From Gaiellales bacterium (GTDB taxonomy: Bacteria; Actinomycetota; Thermoleophilia; Gaiellales; F1-60-MAGs149): DNA of 12,516 nt. The stretch spans positions 1 through 12,516 of the forward strand of contig JAURLF010000210.1 in assembly GCA_030831375.1 (NCBI GenBank), read 5' to 3'. A program made the translations under genes and the position numbers. The notes under the pieces are model-generated. The model was not told the DNA's origin. It searched no databases and was given only the letters and a program-made list of their open reading frames with translations. Below are positions 12,295 to 12,516 of this stretch, one piece after another; the stretch's first letter is position 1, and each line of letters begins with the position of its first letter.

Positions 12295-12516
12295 ATGGGC
12301 AAGCGGATCGCGGTCCTCGTCCCGTTCGCGTTCGACGAGACCGGCCTCGCCGGCCGGCGCGCGCAGCAGAACTCGGTCAGCTGGGGGCCGGGCATCGAGT
12401 TCGAGTACGTGCCGATCTCGGCCGGCCCGCAGTGGTACGAGAACTACCACGACTGGCTCCTCGCCGACCTCGCAATGCTCGAGTGCGCACTGCGCATTCA
12501 GGACGAGGGCTACGAC
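12295..12516 (+). CDS. Asp/Glu/hydantoin racemase-family protein, N-terminal part
   Basis: Only the first 74 residues are in the window; the frame is open to the end. It begins MGKRIAVLVPFAFDETGLAG, a first strand typical of the aspartate/glutamate/hydantoin racemase superfamily, and continues to LLADLAMLECALRIQDEGYD, where members usually have the helix before the first catalytic Cys, which would lie beyond the edge. The superfamily includes racemases, maleate isomerase and arylmalonate decarboxylase, so the reaction is open. It follows the LeuC gene by 47 nt on the same strand and is probably co-transcribed with it, which hints at a shared small-acid pathway. Confidence 0.65.
   Translation, partial: MGKRIAVLVPFAFDETGLAGRRAQQNSVSWGPGIEFEYVPISAGPQWYENYHDWLLADLAMLECALRIQDEGYD

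Noticed and set aside
1..12516. CRISPR arrays, tRNA or rRNA genes, insertion sequences, attachment sites
   Set aside because: No spaced direct repeats, cloverleaf-type sequence, transposase or integrase, or terminal inverted repeats with target duplication were seen on either strand.

Overview
The window is very G+C-rich, gene-dense DNA, with nearly every third codon position G or C and frequent GTG starts. It looks like a high-GC Actinomycetota chromosome. The alanine-rich secreted protein, the mix of catabolic families and the apparently leaderless promoters would fit a soil lineage such as Solirubrobacterales/Thermoleophilia, but that placement is a guess from style, not from a marker gene. 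I see no rRNA, tRNA, CRISPR array, transposase, phage gene or integron, so this is ordinary metabolic chromosome rather than a mobile island.

Region A (about 175-7933, minus strand) is a compact nine-gene operon read leftward. In transcription order it encodes an acyl-CoA dehydrogenase, an alpha/beta hydrolase, an aldo/keto reductase, a GAF-domain protein, an acetamidase/formamidase-family protein, a MaoC-type enoyl-CoA hydratase, a SnoaL/NTF2-like protein, an isocitrate lyase/PEP mutase-family lyase, and an iron-dependent dehydrogenase of the hydroxyacid-oxoacid transhydrogenase type. Five of the eight junctions are ATGA, GTGA, TGATG or TGACGTG type, so translation is probably coupled. A promoter (TTGCCG-N18-TAGGAT) ends 7 nt before the first start codon, and a perfect 12-bp stem-loop sits just after the last stop codon. 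The enzymes form a plausible catabolic series: amide or ester hydrolysis, CoA-level dehydrogenation and hydration, C-C cleavage of a hydroxy-dicarboxylate, and hydroxyacid oxidation. No substrate can be named from the sequence.

Region B (about 8010-9459, plus strand, divergent from A) holds three tightly packed genes: a carboxymuconolactone decarboxylase-family protein, an OsmC-family protein with both redox cysteines, and a GNAT acetyltransferase. A 14-bp perfect palindrome overlaps the probable -10 element in front of them.

Region C (9468-10774, minus strand) holds a small secreted NTF2-like protein, convergent with the GNAT gene, and an NAD-type short-chain dehydrogenase upstream of it.

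Region D (10847-12516, plus strand) starts from a divergent promoter shared with the dehydrogenase gene. It holds a LeuC-type aconitase-superfamily large subunit and the start of an Asp/Glu/hydantoin racemase-family gene that runs off the window. No small (LeuD) subunit lies between them.

The least expected observation is regulatory. Three starts (acyl-CoA dehydrogenase, LeuC, secreted NTF2-like protein) each have a TANNNT hexamer ending 6-7 nt before the start codon, two of them with TTGC boxes exactly 18 nt further upstream. That arrangement predicts leaderless mRNAs. On the enzyme side, the most useful points are an acyl-CoA dehydrogenase whose catalytic Glu appears to be on the alternative helix, a MaoC hydratase with Asn in place of the usual Asp, and the combination of an ICL-family lyase with a HOT-type dehydrogenase.
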